Shown here one piece after another: positions 27,417 through 36,824 of a stretch of DNA of 64,000 bases. Source of the stretch: NP936 sp002726085 (GTDB lineage Bacteria > Acidobacteriota > Vicinamibacteria > Vicinamibacterales > UBA8438); the NCBI GenBank assembly GCA_036012905.1, contig DASCQF010000011.1, positions 20,648 through 84,647 of the forward strand, in the 5' to 3' direction. Below the pieces are notes generated by a model that was given only the letters and a program-made list of their open reading frames with translations, ran no database searches and had not been told where the DNA came from. The number at the start of each line of letters is the position of its first letter. Within the stretch, counting starts at the first letter, position 1. The position numbers were made by a program, and so were the translations under genes.

Positions 27417-30092
27417 TTACCCTTTGGCGGCCATCCAGTTCTCCCCGATCCCGACATCGACCGTCAGCGGCACGCTCAGGTCGGCGGCCCGCTCCATCCG
27501 GTCGCGAACCAGCGATGCCACCGAGTCGGCCTCGTCCCCCGGTGCCTCGATCAGTAGCTCGTCGTGCACCGTGAGGATCATCGGCGCCGATGCCGGCAGC
27601 GCGCCGGCGAGTTCGATCATCGCCCGCTTCAGGATGTCGGCAGCGGTGCCCTGGATCGGCATGTTCACCGTCACCCGCTCGGCGGCCGCCCGGATTTGGC
27701 CGTTGCGGCTGCGTAGCTCCGGTACCAGCCGGCGCCGGCCGAACATCGTCCGGACCTCGCCGGTTTCACGCGCCGTCTCGACCACCCCCTCGAGAAATCC
27801 CCGCACGCTGGGGTAGCCCTCGAAGTAGGCATCGATGAACGCCTGCGCCGCGTGCGGCGTGACGTCGATGTCCTTGGCCAGCGTGAACGCCGTCTTGCCG
27901 TAGAGCAAGGCATAGTTGATGATCTTGGCGCGTCGTCGTAGCTCATGCGGGTCGAGCCCGCTGTCATCCCCGAACACACGGTGCGCCGTCTGGTCGTGGA
28001 TGTCCTCGCCGCCGACGAAGGCGTCGATGAGGGCGGGGTCGGCCGAGAGATGGGCCAGCACGCGCAGCTCGATCTGGGAGTAGTCGGCCGAGATCAGCAC
28101 GTGTCCCTCACGGGCGACAAAGGCCCTGCGGATTTCACGGCCAAGCGGCGTCCGGATCGGGATGTTCTGCAGGTTCGGGTCGCTGCTGCTCAGCCGCCCG
28201 GTCGCCGCGACCGCCTGGTTGAAGGAGGTATGCACGCGGCCCGTGTCCGGTCGCACCATTTTGGGCAACGCGTCGACATAGGTCCCCTTGAGCTTCTGCA
28301 CCGCCCGCCACTCGACGACGAGCCGTGGGAGCTCATGCTGCTCCGCCAGCTCCGAGAGCACCTGCGCCGAGGTGGAAGCGGCGCGTGTCTTCCCGGTCTT
28401 CTTCCGGCTCGGCAGCGCCAGCTTCTCGAAGAGGATGGCCGACAGCTGCCGGGGTGAGTTGATGTTGAACGATTCGCCCGCAAGGCTGAAGATCTGCGAT
28501 TGCAGCTCGTTTAGCTCGCCGTCCATCTGCCGGGACTGCGTGGCGAGGGCGTCGGTGGCAACCTGGATGCCGGCGCGTTCGATGTCGACCAGCACCGGAA
28601 TCAGAGGGTGTTCCAGCTCGCGGTAGAGTTCCGCCAGGTGTTCCTCGCGCAAGAGCGCGGCCAGTGGGTCCCTTGCCTGCAACGGCAGATCGGCTCGCTC
28701 GCACGCATAGGCGACGACCCCGTCGGGCGGCAGACGGTCGAAGTCGGGCGCCTTGGGGCCTTTGCCGCGCACCGCCTGAGCGGTCAGTGCCTGGTAGCCG
28801 GCATGCTCGAGCGCCACGGTTTCGAGGGTGGGCGTTGTTCGCGTTGAGTCGAGGAGATAGCTGGCGATCATCGTGTCGAGCTCGAGACCCCGCAGCCGGA
28901 CCGCGCTCGCAGCGAGCCATAGCATTTCCCGCTTGAGGTCGTGCCCGATCTTGCCCACCTGCGGGTCCTCGAGCAGTGGCCCCAGCGTCTCGAACACGGT
29001 CGCGCCATCCAGGCTGCCCGTCAGGTCGAGCCCGTCTCGCGCCAGCGGCACATAGCTGGCTGACCGCGGCGCTGTCGAGAAGGCCAGGCCAACGACGCCG
29101 CTAGGAGACGGCGGCCCCGACACCGTCAGTACGTGCAGGCCGCAGTGGCCGGCTTCGCGGAGCGAGGCGGCGAGTGCTTCGAGCTGGGTGATCTCGTTGA
29201 CGATGCGGTAGTCGGTGGCAACGCTTTCGGCGGTCGGTGCAAATTGGCTGAGCAGTGATGTGAATCCCAGCTCGGAGAATAGGGTGAAGCAGCGCGCCCG
29301 GTCGGCGCCAGCGTAGCGGTACTGGTCAGGCTCGGAGGGAACCGGTACATCTGTGTGAATCGTTACAAGGTCGCGGCTGCGGCGCGCGTCGTCGCCATGT
29401 TCGGTCAGCGCGGTGCGATACTTCTTCGTCGGCAGCTCGTCGGCGTGCTCGAGGAGCCAATCGAGCGAGCCAAAGTCTGAGACTAGCTGCCGGGCGCCCT
29501 TCTCGCCGATTCCGGGCACCCCCTTGACGTTGTCGCTGGCGTCTCCCATCAGCGAGAGGACGTCGACGACCTGGTCGGGACGTACCCCAAACTTCTCGAT
29601 TACCCCAGCGTCGTCGTACCACGTGCCCTCATCCCGGGGATTGAATACCCGCAGCTGATCACTGACGAGCTGGAAAAAGTCCTTGTCCCCGGTCACGACG
29701 ACCACGTCAATACCGGCGGCGATTGCCCGCGTGGCCAGGGTGCCGATCACGTCGTCGGCCTCGACTCCCTCATGTGTGACAACCGGTACACCAAGCGCCG
29801 CGCAGGCCTCGTGGACCCAGGGAACCTGTTCGACGAGGTCATCAGGCATCGGACGCCGTGTCGCTTTGTAGTCGGCGTCGAGCTCGTGACGGAAGGTCGG
29901 GCCCCGCAAATCGAAGGCGGCGGCCATCAGATCCGGCTGCTGATCGTCGATGAGCTTTCGCAGCATCGTGACAAAGCCGTATACCGCGTTGGTCGACCGC
30001 CCGTCCGGTCCGGTCAACGCACGGATCGCGTGATACGCGCGGTACATCTGGTTGTTGCCGTCAATCAGGAAGAGGCGGGGCTTGGAGGACAT
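27417..30092 (-). CDS. polA: DNA polymerase I
   Basis: 891 residues. The 5'-nuclease domain (1-290) has FLIDGNNQMYRAYHA, GVEADDVIG, VTGDKDFFQL and GDASDNVKGVPG. The middle domain (about 310-490) keeps the fold but lacks the proofreading acidic residues: the DxE position reads HVLTVSG and the later NxxxD reads HDLKREM, so 3'-5' exonuclease is predicted inactive. The polymerase domain has motif A DYSQIELRVLAH, motif B RRRAKIINYALLYGKTAF and motif C TVHDELLIEA. In motif B the residue equivalent to E. coli Phe762 is Tyr727. Roles are Okazaki fragment processing and repair. Confidence 0.97.
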   Translation of the reverse strand: MSSKPRLFLIDGNNQMYRAYHAIRALTGPDGRSTNAVYGFVTMLRKLIDDQQPDLMAAAFDLRGPTFRHELDADYKATRRPMPDDLVEQVPWVHEACAALGVPVVTHEGVEADDVIGTLATRAIAAGIDVVVVTGDKDFFQLVSDQLRVFNPRDEGTWYDDAGVIEKFGVRPDQVVDVLSLMGDASDNVKGVPGIGEKGARQLVSDFGSLDWLLEHADELPTKKYRTALTEHGDDARRSRDLVTIHTDVPVPSEPDQYRYAGADRARCFTLFSELGFTSLLSQFAPTAESVATDYRIVNEITQLEALAASLREAGHCGLHVLTVSGPPSPSGVVGLAFSTAPRSASYVPLARDGLDLTGSLDGATVFETLGPLLEDPQVGKIGHDLKREMLWLAASAVRLRGLELDTMIASYLLDSTRTTPTLETVALEHAGYQALTAQAVRGKGPKAPDFDRLPPDGVVAYACERADLPLQARDPLAALLREEHLAELYRELEHPLIPVLVDIERAGIQVATDALATQSRQMDGELNELQSQIFSLAGESFNINSPRQLSAILFEKLALPSRKKTGKTRAASTSAQVLSELAEQHELPRLVVEWRAVQKLKGTYVDALPKMVRPDTGRVHTSFNQAVAATGRLSSSDPNLQNIPIRTPLGREIRRAFVAREGHVLISADYSQIELRVLAHLSADPALIDAFVGGEDIHDQTAHRVFGDDSGLDPHELRRRAKIINYALLYGKTAFTLAKDIDVTPHAAQAFIDAYFEGYPSVRGFLEGVVETARETGEVRTMFGRRRLVPELRSRNGQIRAAAERVTVNMPIQGTAADILKRAMIELAGALPASAPMILTVHDELLIEAPGDEADSVASLVRDRMERAADLSVPLTVDVGIGENWMAAKG

Positions 30093-30109
30093 GGTCGAGA
30101 AGGACCGCC

Positions 30110-30139
30110 AGTATATACCCCGCCTTCGCGCGCTGACAG
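30110..30139 (-). promoter_or_regulatory. possible polA promoter
   Basis: On the minus strand CTGTCA (30139-30134), an 18-base spacer and TATACT (30115-30110) precede the polA ATG at 30092. Four of six bases match each -35 and five of six each -10. Confidence 0.4.
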
Positions 30140-30248
30140 TGATGCCTAGCGAGCTGCGGCGAGGCCGCCATAGCTGTCGCGAAGGCAGACCGTGTGAGGC
30201 TCTGAGGCTGGGAGGCGAACAATCGTGCCGAAAGCCAATCCGCGGCGC

Positions 30249-32081
30249 CTAGTGCGCCGCGCCGAGCTCGAGATTCAGCGACTGGCTCTCGCCGTCTCGG
30301 AGAGTCACCCGCGCGGCACGTCGTTGCAGGTCTTCGAGCAAGTGAGGGTCGAACCATTCCCCCTGCTGAACGACCTCGACCACAGAGAGGAGATAGTCGC
30401 CTGGCGGGAGGCCCCGAATCCGATACTGGGCATTCTGGTCAGGTCGAGACGCCATGATGTGTCTAGATTGCGGTTGCCAGAGTGTGTCGTTGGTCGGAAA
30501 GGCGATGACCGTAAACTCTGTCAGCGCGTTTCCCTGGTCGTCGTGCACCAGTCCGGTCAGCTCCGTGATCCGGGCGGTGATCTCCAACGTGACACCCGAG
30601 ATGGTCTGTCCGGGAGCGAAGTCCAATGGCGTGTCGATGACGTTCCGTCCGTCGAGATACACGCCCTTCAGCTGCAGTCCCTCCGGCATGCGGCTCATCC
30701 TGATCAAGCGCGGGCCGCTCCCGACGTCGCTCAGGACGAAGCTGCCGTCATCCTGGACACCGGCGTCGGTGACTCCGCGGCCTTCGAACGGCGTCGAGTT
30801 GAGGGGGCTCGTCGTGACGACGATCCGTCTCGACGGGACCAGCTGTTGCTCGACCCCGGGGGACTCCGGCATGCTCTTCCCGTCGAAGATGACGGTGCCT
30901 CGAATTTCGGCCCCGCGGCGCAGAATTAGCGATAGGTCGGTCACGTCCTGTCCGTTGACCGTGATCTCGGTAGTTGCGAAGACCAGGGGATTGTCGCCAC
31001 GACCGCGCCCCTGGCGCGCCTGCACGGTGTACCGACCAGGTGGCACACCGTCCACCTCGAAGGAGCCGTCGCGGTTGACCCGGCTCCCGAGCAGGGCGCC
31101 CGGCATGCGTCCGGTGTTTTCAACCGACGTCAGCATGATCTGCGTGCCGCGTGCAGCTGATCCGTCGGGACTGAACACCAGGCCGCCGACGCGCGCCATC
31201 TGTACGAGCTGGGCGGCGAAGGCGATCCCACTCAGCTCCTGGCTCAGCCCGAGTGTGAGCGGGGTCGCCTCACGAAGCGTCGTCACCCCGGGATAGTAGG
31301 TCGGCGCGAACCCGACCGTCTCAGGTTCTGCGGCGGTATCGGCGCCACCGAAGCCGCCTCTTCCACCGCGGCCGCCGCGGGCTCCGGATCCTCCGCGGCC
31401 GACCCGTCCGCCACCGGGAAAGGTGCTTCGCCGACGCGGCAGCGTCACGCTGACGTAGTACTCACCCGGATCCAGATCGAACACACGAAATTGTCCCCGG
31501 TCATCGGTCTGGTCGGTGCCGGCCGGCTCGATCTCACGCTGACCCTGACGGTAGACGTACCGCAGCACCTGGACGACGGCACGCGGCATCGGTTCCCCGT
31601 CTTCGTCCACAACATGCCCGGTGAGCACTGAGCCCCGCGGCAGCGCAATGTCGACGCTGCGGATCTGCCGGCCTGCGTCGACCTGAATCGGAAGGGCCGG
31701 CTGACGTGGGTGCTTCTGACCATAGGCAAGGGAGATGAAACCGGCCTTGCTGACCGTAACCGTGAAATGGCCGGCCTGCAGATCGGTAAACAGGTACCGC
31801 CCGTTGTCGTCGGTTTGCACCGTTCGGCGGTCGCGGGTGTCCTGACCTGCAAGACGCACGGTTGCGCGCTTGACGACGGCACCGGTGTCGGCGGCCAGCA
31901 CGCGTCCCGAGAGTGTCGCAACGCCGGTCGCCCGGTCGAGGGCCGAGGTGTCCCGGGCAGGCTGTCCAAACTGCTGGCCCGCGCCATCGCGCGGCTGGCC
32001 GAACGCCGAAGGCGGACTCGGCACACAGACTCCCAGCAGAGTGAAGAATCCGGCCGCCAGGACAATCCGGGAAGTCAGCAT
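30249..32081 (-). CDS. secreted carboxypeptidase-regulatory-domain protein
   Basis: 610 residues with a signal peptide (MLTSRIVLAAGFFTLLGVC... ending SAFGQ). It is a chain of beta-sandwich repeats: TLSGRVLAADTGAVVKRATV (about residue 55), VLTGHVVDEDGEPMPRAVVQ (about 150), a Gly/Arg-rich linker, IRGTVIFDGKSM and ITELTGLVHDDQGNALTEF. Each repeat has the regulatory/transthyretin-like DxxGRYxF-type turn. Such repeat proteins are abundant in Acidobacteria; function unknown, probably a periplasmic or surface carbohydrate-binding or scaffolding role (inference). It sits 167 bp before polA on the same strand. Confidence 0.8.
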   Translation of the reverse strand: MLTSRIVLAAGFFTLLGVCVPSPPSAFGQPRDGAGQQFGQPARDTSALDRATGVATLSGRVLAADTGAVVKRATVRLAGQDTRDRRTVQTDDNGRYLFTDLQAGHFTVTVSKAGFISLAYGQKHPRQPALPIQVDAGRQIRSVDIALPRGSVLTGHVVDEDGEPMPRAVVQVLRYVYRQGQREIEPAGTDQTDDRGQFRVFDLDPGEYYVSVTLPRRRSTFPGGGRVGRGGSGARGGRGGRGGFGGADTAAEPETVGFAPTYYPGVTTLREATPLTLGLSQELSGIAFAAQLVQMARVGGLVFSPDGSAARGTQIMLTSVENTGRMPGALLGSRVNRDGSFEVDGVPPGRYTVQARQGRGRGDNPLVFATTEITVNGQDVTDLSLILRRGAEIRGTVIFDGKSMPESPGVEQQLVPSRRIVVTTSPLNSTPFEGRGVTDAGVQDDGSFVLSDVGSGPRLIRMSRMPEGLQLKGVYLDGRNVIDTPLDFAPGQTISGVTLEITARITELTGLVHDDQGNALTEFTVIAFPTNDTLWQPQSRHIMASRPDQNAQYRIRGLPPGDYLLSVVEVVQQGEWFDPHLLEDLQRRAARVTLRDGESQSLNLELGAAH

Positions 32082-32137
32082 CGTCTATATCTTCACTGTA
32101 CTGTAGACGACCGCCAGCCGGAAGCTGAAGAGACGTC

Positions 32138-32866
32138 CTACAACATCATGATCGTGCCGACACCGGCGGCAATCAGTATGACCTGACGAACAGCGCCCTG
32201 GTCGATCGCCTCACGGTGCAGTCCGGGGATGAGGTCTGACATCGCCACGTAGAGGAAGCTCCCGGCGGCGACGGCGAGCACGTAGGGTAGCGCGGTTGGT
32301 GTCCAGCTTGCCGCCCCATAGACCGCGATGGCACCGAGCACGCACGTCGAGGCCGACAGGGCATTCAGGACGAAGGCCCGTGTGCGCGAGTAGCCGGCAT
32401 CGAGCAAGATTGCGAAGTCGCCCACCTCTTGAGGGATCTGGTGCGCCGCCACGGCCAGCGCCGTCGTGATGCCCAGTGGCAGCGATGTGAGAACTGCCGC
32501 ACCCACGATGGCGCCATCGGTGAAGTTGTGGAGACCGCTGCCGATCAGAATGAGCGCTGCGCTGGTGTCGTGCGCCTCGCAGTCCTCGGTATGGCAGTGA
32601 CGCCAGATCACGAGCTTCTCGAGCATGAAGAACCCGAGGATGCCGGCCAGGAGCGCCCCAAGCGCCACAGGCGCCTCTAGCGATTCGAGCGCTTCGGGCA
32701 CCAGCGCGAGCAACGCTACCCCGAGGAGCGTGCCGACCGCGTAGCTGATGAGACCCGGAACCAGTTGGAGCCGGGTACGCTGACCCAGCAACAGGAGCGG
32801 CGAGGCAATGAGCACCCCACTCCCGCTTCCGACCAGGCTCAAACCGACCGCGGCGAGCAACTCCAC
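32138..32866 (-). CDS. ZIP family divalent metal transporter
   Basis: 242 residues with about eight hydrophobic segments. ZIP transporters move zinc or iron into the cytoplasm. The metal-site helices HNFTDGAIVG and HQIPQEVGDF match the family signatures HNfpDG and HeiPqevgdf, and a His-rich loop WRHCHTEDCEAH separates helices 3 and 4. Metal specificity cannot be read. It is followed by the VWA gene 30 bp upstream on the same strand. Confidence 0.93.
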   Translation of the reverse strand: MELLAAVGLSLVGSGSGVLIASPLLLLGQRTRLQLVPGLISYAVGTLLGVALLALVPEALESLEAPVALGALLAGILGFFMLEKLVIWRHCHTEDCEAHDTSAALILIGSGLHNFTDGAIVGAAVLTSLPLGITTALAVAAHQIPQEVGDFAILLDAGYSRTRAFVLNALSASTCVLGAIAVYGAASWTPTALPYVLAVAAGSFLYVAMSDLIPGLHREAIDQGAVRQVILIAAGVGTIMML

Positions 32867-32896
32867 GCGCCGGATGATATACGAAGGAGAGAGGAG

Positions 32897-33958
32897 TCAG
32901 GGGGTCGCGGTGAAGCCCCGTCGGGCACGGACCCGATAGGAGGAGTCGCGCACCTCGACGCGAATCGAGTGCCAGCGGCCGTCCTTCTCGGTCTGCGCGG
33001 GATAGCCCAGGTAGTACTGCTGGCTCAGCTCGCGCGCGATGCCGGCGGTTGCCGGGTCGAGGTCGTCGGCGTCCCGGATAATCTCGGTCCGTCCGCCGCT
33101 GTCGTCGGTGAGGTCACGCAGGGCCGACACGTTGACGCGGTCGTCCTGTGCCGCCTGGATCGGGTTTCGGCCTCTCGGAAACTGAGGGGGTCGTCGGCCA
33201 CCGCCCGGGAATGGGAAGGGGGTCGGGGCTGGAATTCCGATCGGCGGTCGGCGGGTCCGGCGTGACCCACCGGAGTCTCCGTCGATGCCGATCGCGTAGA
33301 TCAGCGCCTCGTTCTCCCGGATGAGTTCCTGCAGATCCCGGAGGCGGGTTTCGCTGTTGTTGTCATTGCCATCGGAAATGATCAGCAACGCCTTCTTGGC
33401 GTGGCGCCCCTCCGCGATCTGCGGCACCGACTCGGCCACCGCGTCGTACATCGCGGTGCCGCCGCCTGGGCGGATGTCTCTGAGAGCGCGGCTGAGCAGT
33501 TCACGGTCGGTGGTCCAACGCTGCAGCCGGACCGGCGTGTAGCTGAACCGATAGAGAAGAATCTCGTCGTCCGGACCGAGCAGGTCGTACAGGAAGCGGT
33601 CGAGGGCGTTCCGCGCCGCGTCCATCTTCCGACCATCCATGCTCTCGCTTGTGTCCAGCGCGATGCCGAGGCTCACCGGCACCCGCTCGTTGTTGAATTG
33701 GGTCACCTCCACGAGCTCACCGTCCTGGTAGACCAGGAAGTCGTCCTTGGTCAAACCGTTGACGAAGCCGCCCCGGGGATCGGTGACCGTCGCGGTCACG
33801 TTGATCAGCTCGACACCGGTGCGGAACACGAACGCCGGGTCGCTCGGTTCAGGTCGTTGCTGACCGGCGGCCACCAATGGGACCACAGCGGCCAGTGACA
33901 GCGCGGTGGCGGCACGGCTGGGCCTTGGCACCAGGGTCAGCAACGTCTTCAAGGTCAT
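32897..33958 (-). CDS. VWA-domain protein of the Acidobacteria VWFA-related type
   Basis: 353 residues from ATG 33958, overlapping the preceding stop as ATGA. Signal peptide ends near VAAGQQ. The N-terminal segment FRTGVELINVTATVTDPRGG with GLTKDDFLVYQDG is the Acidobacteria-specific VWFA-related family (TIGR03436). The MIDAS site is complete: DTSESMDG, later GGTAMYDAV, and SDGNDNNSE. An insertion of Pro/Gly/Arg (about 235-265) interrupts the domain after IGIDGDSGG. Such proteins bind divalent metal and proteins outside the membrane. It is last in an operon with HTH-TonB. Confidence 0.88.
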   Translation of the reverse strand: MTLKTLLTLVPRPSRAATALSLAAVVPLVAAGQQRPEPSDPAFVFRTGVELINVTATVTDPRGGFVNGLTKDDFLVYQDGELVEVTQFNNERVPVSLGIALDTSESMDGRKMDAARNALDRFLYDLLGPDDEILLYRFSYTPVRLQRWTTDRELLSRALRDIRPGGGTAMYDAVAESVPQIAEGRHAKKALLIISDGNDNNSETRLRDLQELIRENEALIYAIGIDGDSGGSRRTRRPPIGIPAPTPFPFPGGGRRPPQFPRGRNPIQAAQDDRVNVSALRDLTDDSGGRTEIIRDADDLDPATAGIARELSQQYYLGYPAQTEKDGRWHSIRVEVRDSSYRVRARRGFTATP

Positions 33959-34791
33959 AGCCGGGCTCCCCAAGGTGACGGGGTGGTCGAGCGCGCCTGG
34001 CCGCCCGGCGTCCGTCGATCGACATGCGGAACGTTGGTATGACCTTGCATGAAGCTGATCCGATATCGGTTTATCCGGTCGGCGTCTGGCAGCAAGATGG
34101 TGAACGGCGTTTCGCCGCCGGGCGCCAGCACCGACACCGGCAGCGGAGTCTGTCCAGTTCCCACCACTGTGCCGTTCCGGTCGAACACGGTGGCCATGAC
34201 GCTGAGCTGCTCGCGTTCGATGCCAGCTGGCGGATTTCGGATGGACCCGGTAATCTCCAGATACTCGCCCTCTCTGGCATGCGCGAGCGAGAGCAGCTCA
34301 ACAGGTTCCGGAGTGCTGCCAGTTCCAGGATCCGACGGGGTGTTGCTGGACAGCATCCCCAGAGCGACCGCCGCCAGCACCAGCGCCGCGGCCGCTGCGG
34401 TGGCCAGAATCCGGCGCAGTAACGCCGGGGACCCCGCCTGGGTGCCAAACAGGGCAGTCGCCGGTCTTGCCTCTGGGGCTGCGGGCGCCAACCTGGACCC
34501 GGCCGACCGTGCCGGGGTGGACGCTGGCATCGCCGGAACGGACCGTCGTCGGGGCGGGTTGGGCTCGGTTGTCTGCACCGGTGTCGCCACGTCGCGAGCG
34601 CGCGACGCGGGTTGACCGACCGCGCCGACGTCCCGTCCCCGTGCACGGTCGAGGTCAGCCATCAGGGCGGCGACCCGCGCATCGGACCGCAGCCGTTCCT
34701 CGCGCATCAGACGCCAGGTCACGACCCCCATGGCGAAAGCCATGCTCAAGGAAATCACTGTGACGGTTGCCAGGGCGACGTCCATATCCAT
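33955..34791 (-). CDS. two-helix membrane protein with C-terminal beta domain, unknown
   Basis: 278 residues from ATG 34791 (GGGAG upstream; the ATG at 34785 is an alternative). Residues 4-26 (VALATVTVISLSMAFAMG) and about 160-185 (LLRRILATAAAAALVLAAV) are transmembrane, with a Pro/Ala/Arg-rich linker between. The C-terminal 95 residues (PVELLSLAHAREGEYLEITGS and GTGQTPLPVSVLAPGGETPF) look like a FxLYD/Ig-type sandwich. No close family recognised. It lies 35 bp after the HTH-TonB gene and overlaps the VWA start by ATGA. Confidence 0.75.
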   Translation of the reverse strand: MDMDVALATVTVISLSMAFAMGVVTWRLMREERLRSDARVAALMADLDRARGRDVGAVGQPASRARDVATPVQTTEPNPPRRRSVPAMPASTPARSAGSRLAPAAPEARPATALFGTQAGSPALLRRILATAAAAALVLAAVALGMLSSNTPSDPGTGSTPEPVELLSLAHAREGEYLEITGSIRNPPAGIEREQLSVMATVFDRNGTVVGTGQTPLPVSVLAPGGETPFTILLPDADRINRYRISFMQGHTNVPHVDRRTPGGQARSTTPSPWGARL

Positions 34792-34826
34792 GCTCCCGTT
34801 GCTGTCGCTGGTGTTGACCGCTCTTC

Positions 34827-35921
34827 CTATCGCAGTTTGAACTCGACGGCGACTTCGACGATGACGGCGACCGGTGTTCCGAGTCGTCGCGCCGGAGAGA
34901 AGCGCCACTGTCGCACGGCCTCGATCGCGCGCTCGTCCAGCCCGGCCCCGAGACGGCGCATCACGCGTACGTCGCGGACGCCGCCATCCGGGCCGACCAC
35001 GACCTCGAGCAGCACTTCACCCTCGAGACCGGCCCGTCGTGCATTCTCTGTGTAGTCTGGAGGCACCTCGCGGAGTAGACGGGGTGGATCAATTCCGCTG
35101 CTTGGGCGGTATGGCCCGCCGCCGGCGCCTCCGCCCTCACCCGGTCCGACCCCGCGTCCGGTCCCCGTTCCGACGCCCACGCCAGCGCCGCTACCCACGC
35201 CGCCACCGGTGCCACCGCCTCGGCTCTCTGTCTTCGGCGGAGGCGTCGTTGGATTCACGGCCTGCGCCAGTAGACCGGCGACATCCCGCGTGTCTGCCCC
35301 GATAGCGGCAAGAGGCGCCAGAATTGGCGGCAGCGGCTCGTGAACGAGCGGTTTGGGTGGTGGCGCGGGTTTCGGGCGTCGCGGTGCGAGCGCAGGCGGC
35401 CGCCGCCGTGGCAGCGGGCTGCTGACTGGTCGCACGCCGGTCCGCTTGGCCACCGGCGGCGCCGCGGGCTGGCGACGTCCCCCGCCTCCGCCCCCGCCTC
35501 CTGGACCGGGCTCGGCAATGAACACCAGCTGAACCAAATCGGACGGGGAGTCTTCGGTGTCGTCAGGTAGCGCCCTGGGAACCGCCACACTCGCCAGCAC
35601 CAGGACGAGCGCGAGCACCGCCGCGTGGATTGAGCCGGAAACCAGCAGCGACGCGCTGGCGGAGCGCCCGGTTCGAGTCGAACCGAACCGGTCATGGAAC
35701 AGCAGTCCGCTTGTCATGCCGACCGGAGGCAAGGTCAACCGGCCATCGAGCAATGCCCGGCAAGCCCGGACCGCGTCATGACGGGCGACCAGCACTCCAT
35801 CGACAGTCGGAATCTCGGCCGCGCGAATCAGCGCGCAGATGTGTCGCAACGGCACGCTCGTGGCGCGCGCCAGCTCGCGTGCCGAGAAGACGTCGGGCGG
35901 CGTGCGCGTCCGATGGGTCAT
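34827..35921 (-). CDS. TonB energy transducer with N-terminal HTH domain
   Basis: 364 residues with an unusual order. Residues 8-60 (DVFSARELARATSVPLRHIC) look like a MerR/excisionase-type helix-turn-helix. Residues 90-115 are one transmembrane helix, 130-280 a Pro/Gly-rich spacer with long glycine runs, and 280-364 a TonB C-terminal domain (PPDYTENARRAGLEGEVLL, GLDERAIEAVRQWRFSPAR). TonB uses proton motive force to open outer-membrane receptors. The HTH would be cytoplasmic, next to the chromosome. Followed by the two-helix protein and VWA gene. Confidence 0.87.
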   Translation of the reverse strand: MTHRTRTPPDVFSARELARATSVPLRHICALIRAAEIPTVDGVLVARHDAVRACRALLDGRLTLPPVGMTSGLLFHDRFGSTRTGRSASASLLVSGSIHAAVLALVLVLASVAVPRALPDDTEDSPSDLVQLVFIAEPGPGGGGGGGGRRQPAAPPVAKRTGVRPVSSPLPRRRPPALAPRRPKPAPPPKPLVHEPLPPILAPLAAIGADTRDVAGLLAQAVNPTTPPPKTESRGGGTGGGVGSGAGVGVGTGTGRGVGPGEGGGAGGGPYRPSSGIDPPRLLREVPPDYTENARRAGLEGEVLLEVVVGPDGGVRDVRVMRRLGAGLDERAIEAVRQWRFSPARRLGTPVAVIVEVAVEFKLR

Positions 35922-36140
35922 GTCTCGATCGCATTCCTACACGGCGGTGGACGATACGCCTTGGCGGTCTATTTCAAGACGCTTACCGCTCAAGCAAAAC
36001 GCTTGCCGGTCCGATCGAGACCAGAACGGCGCTGGGTACCCGTATTCTCGGGAATTTGACGCGAAAACTTGCCGTTTGGTTGGCCGCTGCCTCCTTTCGG
36101 GACACACTGTGTGCTCGGAAGAGGTCAGTGCGATGGCCTA

Positions 36141-36719
36141 CTACGGCTGTGCGAAGTCCGGCTTCATGCCTTCGGTAAAGAGCAGACCGTCACGCTCGGC
36201 GAGTGTGCGGACCGGCTTGAACCCTTCGGCACGCAATGCCGCCTCTGCGCCACCCTGGGTGCGATAGCGGGGGTCGAGCGAGCGCGTCGAGAACAGTGCG
36301 CCGAGTCCCCCGCGCGGGGCGGTCTCGATCACATAGCAGCGTCCCCCCACGCGCAGCACCTGTTGCGCGCCCTGCAGCGCGCCGACGCGCTCATGCGGCC
36401 GCATGGTGCCGATGAGCTCCGGGATGACGACGACGTCGAACCACCCCTGGGCGAACGGCGGGGTCCGGAGCGGGGCCACTTTCACGTCGACCAGAACACC
36501 GCGGGCCTCGGCGGCGCGGGTAATCGCCTTCGCCGCCGCGTCGCCGGTGACCAGCGCCGCGGCCTGTCCGTTCATGCCGACGTTGGCCGCCAACAGCGCG
36601 ATCAGGCGCGGGTCGTTGTGGCCGACTTGCAACACGCGGTCGCCCATCCGTAGCCCGATTATCGAGACCCGGAGGTCTGTCTCGCCCTTGAGCTTCTTGA
36701 AAATCGCCATCGTTTTCAT
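36141..36719 (-). CDS. methyltransferase-like (Rossmann, SAM-type) protein
   Basis: 192 residues from ATG 36719. It has a SAM-methyltransferase-like layout: VSIIGLRMGDRVLQVGHND (motif I-like), an acidic position after LVDVKVAPL, FDVVVIPELIG (motif II-like) and QQVLRVGGRCYVIE. The glycine motif is atypical (LQVGHNDP in place of LDxGxGxG). It is divergent from the inositol-3-phosphate synthase gene over 105 bp. A substrate cannot be named. Confidence 0.7.
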   Translation of the reverse strand: MKTMAIFKKLKGETDLRVSIIGLRMGDRVLQVGHNDPRLIALLAANVGMNGQAAALVTGDAAAKAITRAAEARGVLVDVKVAPLRTPPFAQGWFDVVVIPELIGTMRPHERVGALQGAQQVLRVGGRCYVIETAPRGGLGALFSTRSLDPRYRTQGGAEAALRAEGFKPVRTLAERDGLLFTEGMKPDFAQP

Positions 36720-36810
36720 CGGGCCCGGAGCAGTCCGGTCCCCGCCGATCCGGCTGTATGCGGTCGGCCCGTCGCAGTGGGGGGCGCACAGAGGAACCCG
36801 CGCGCCATGA

Positions 36811-36816
36811 TATAGT
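36811..36816 (+). promoter_or_regulatory. possible -10 box for near-leaderless inositol-3-phosphate synthase
   Basis: TATAGT ends 8 bases before the GTG at 36825. There is no Shine-Dalgarno sequence before the GTG. Leaderless initiation is possible but unproven; no good -35 was found. Confidence 0.3.
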
Positions 36817-36824
36817 CTCCGGCC

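Noticed and set aside
35922..36140. tRNA gene in the gap between TonB and methyltransferase-like genes
   Set aside because: No cloverleaf with a T-loop (GGTTCAA) was found; only short direct repeats ACGCTTACCG/ACGCTTGCCG.
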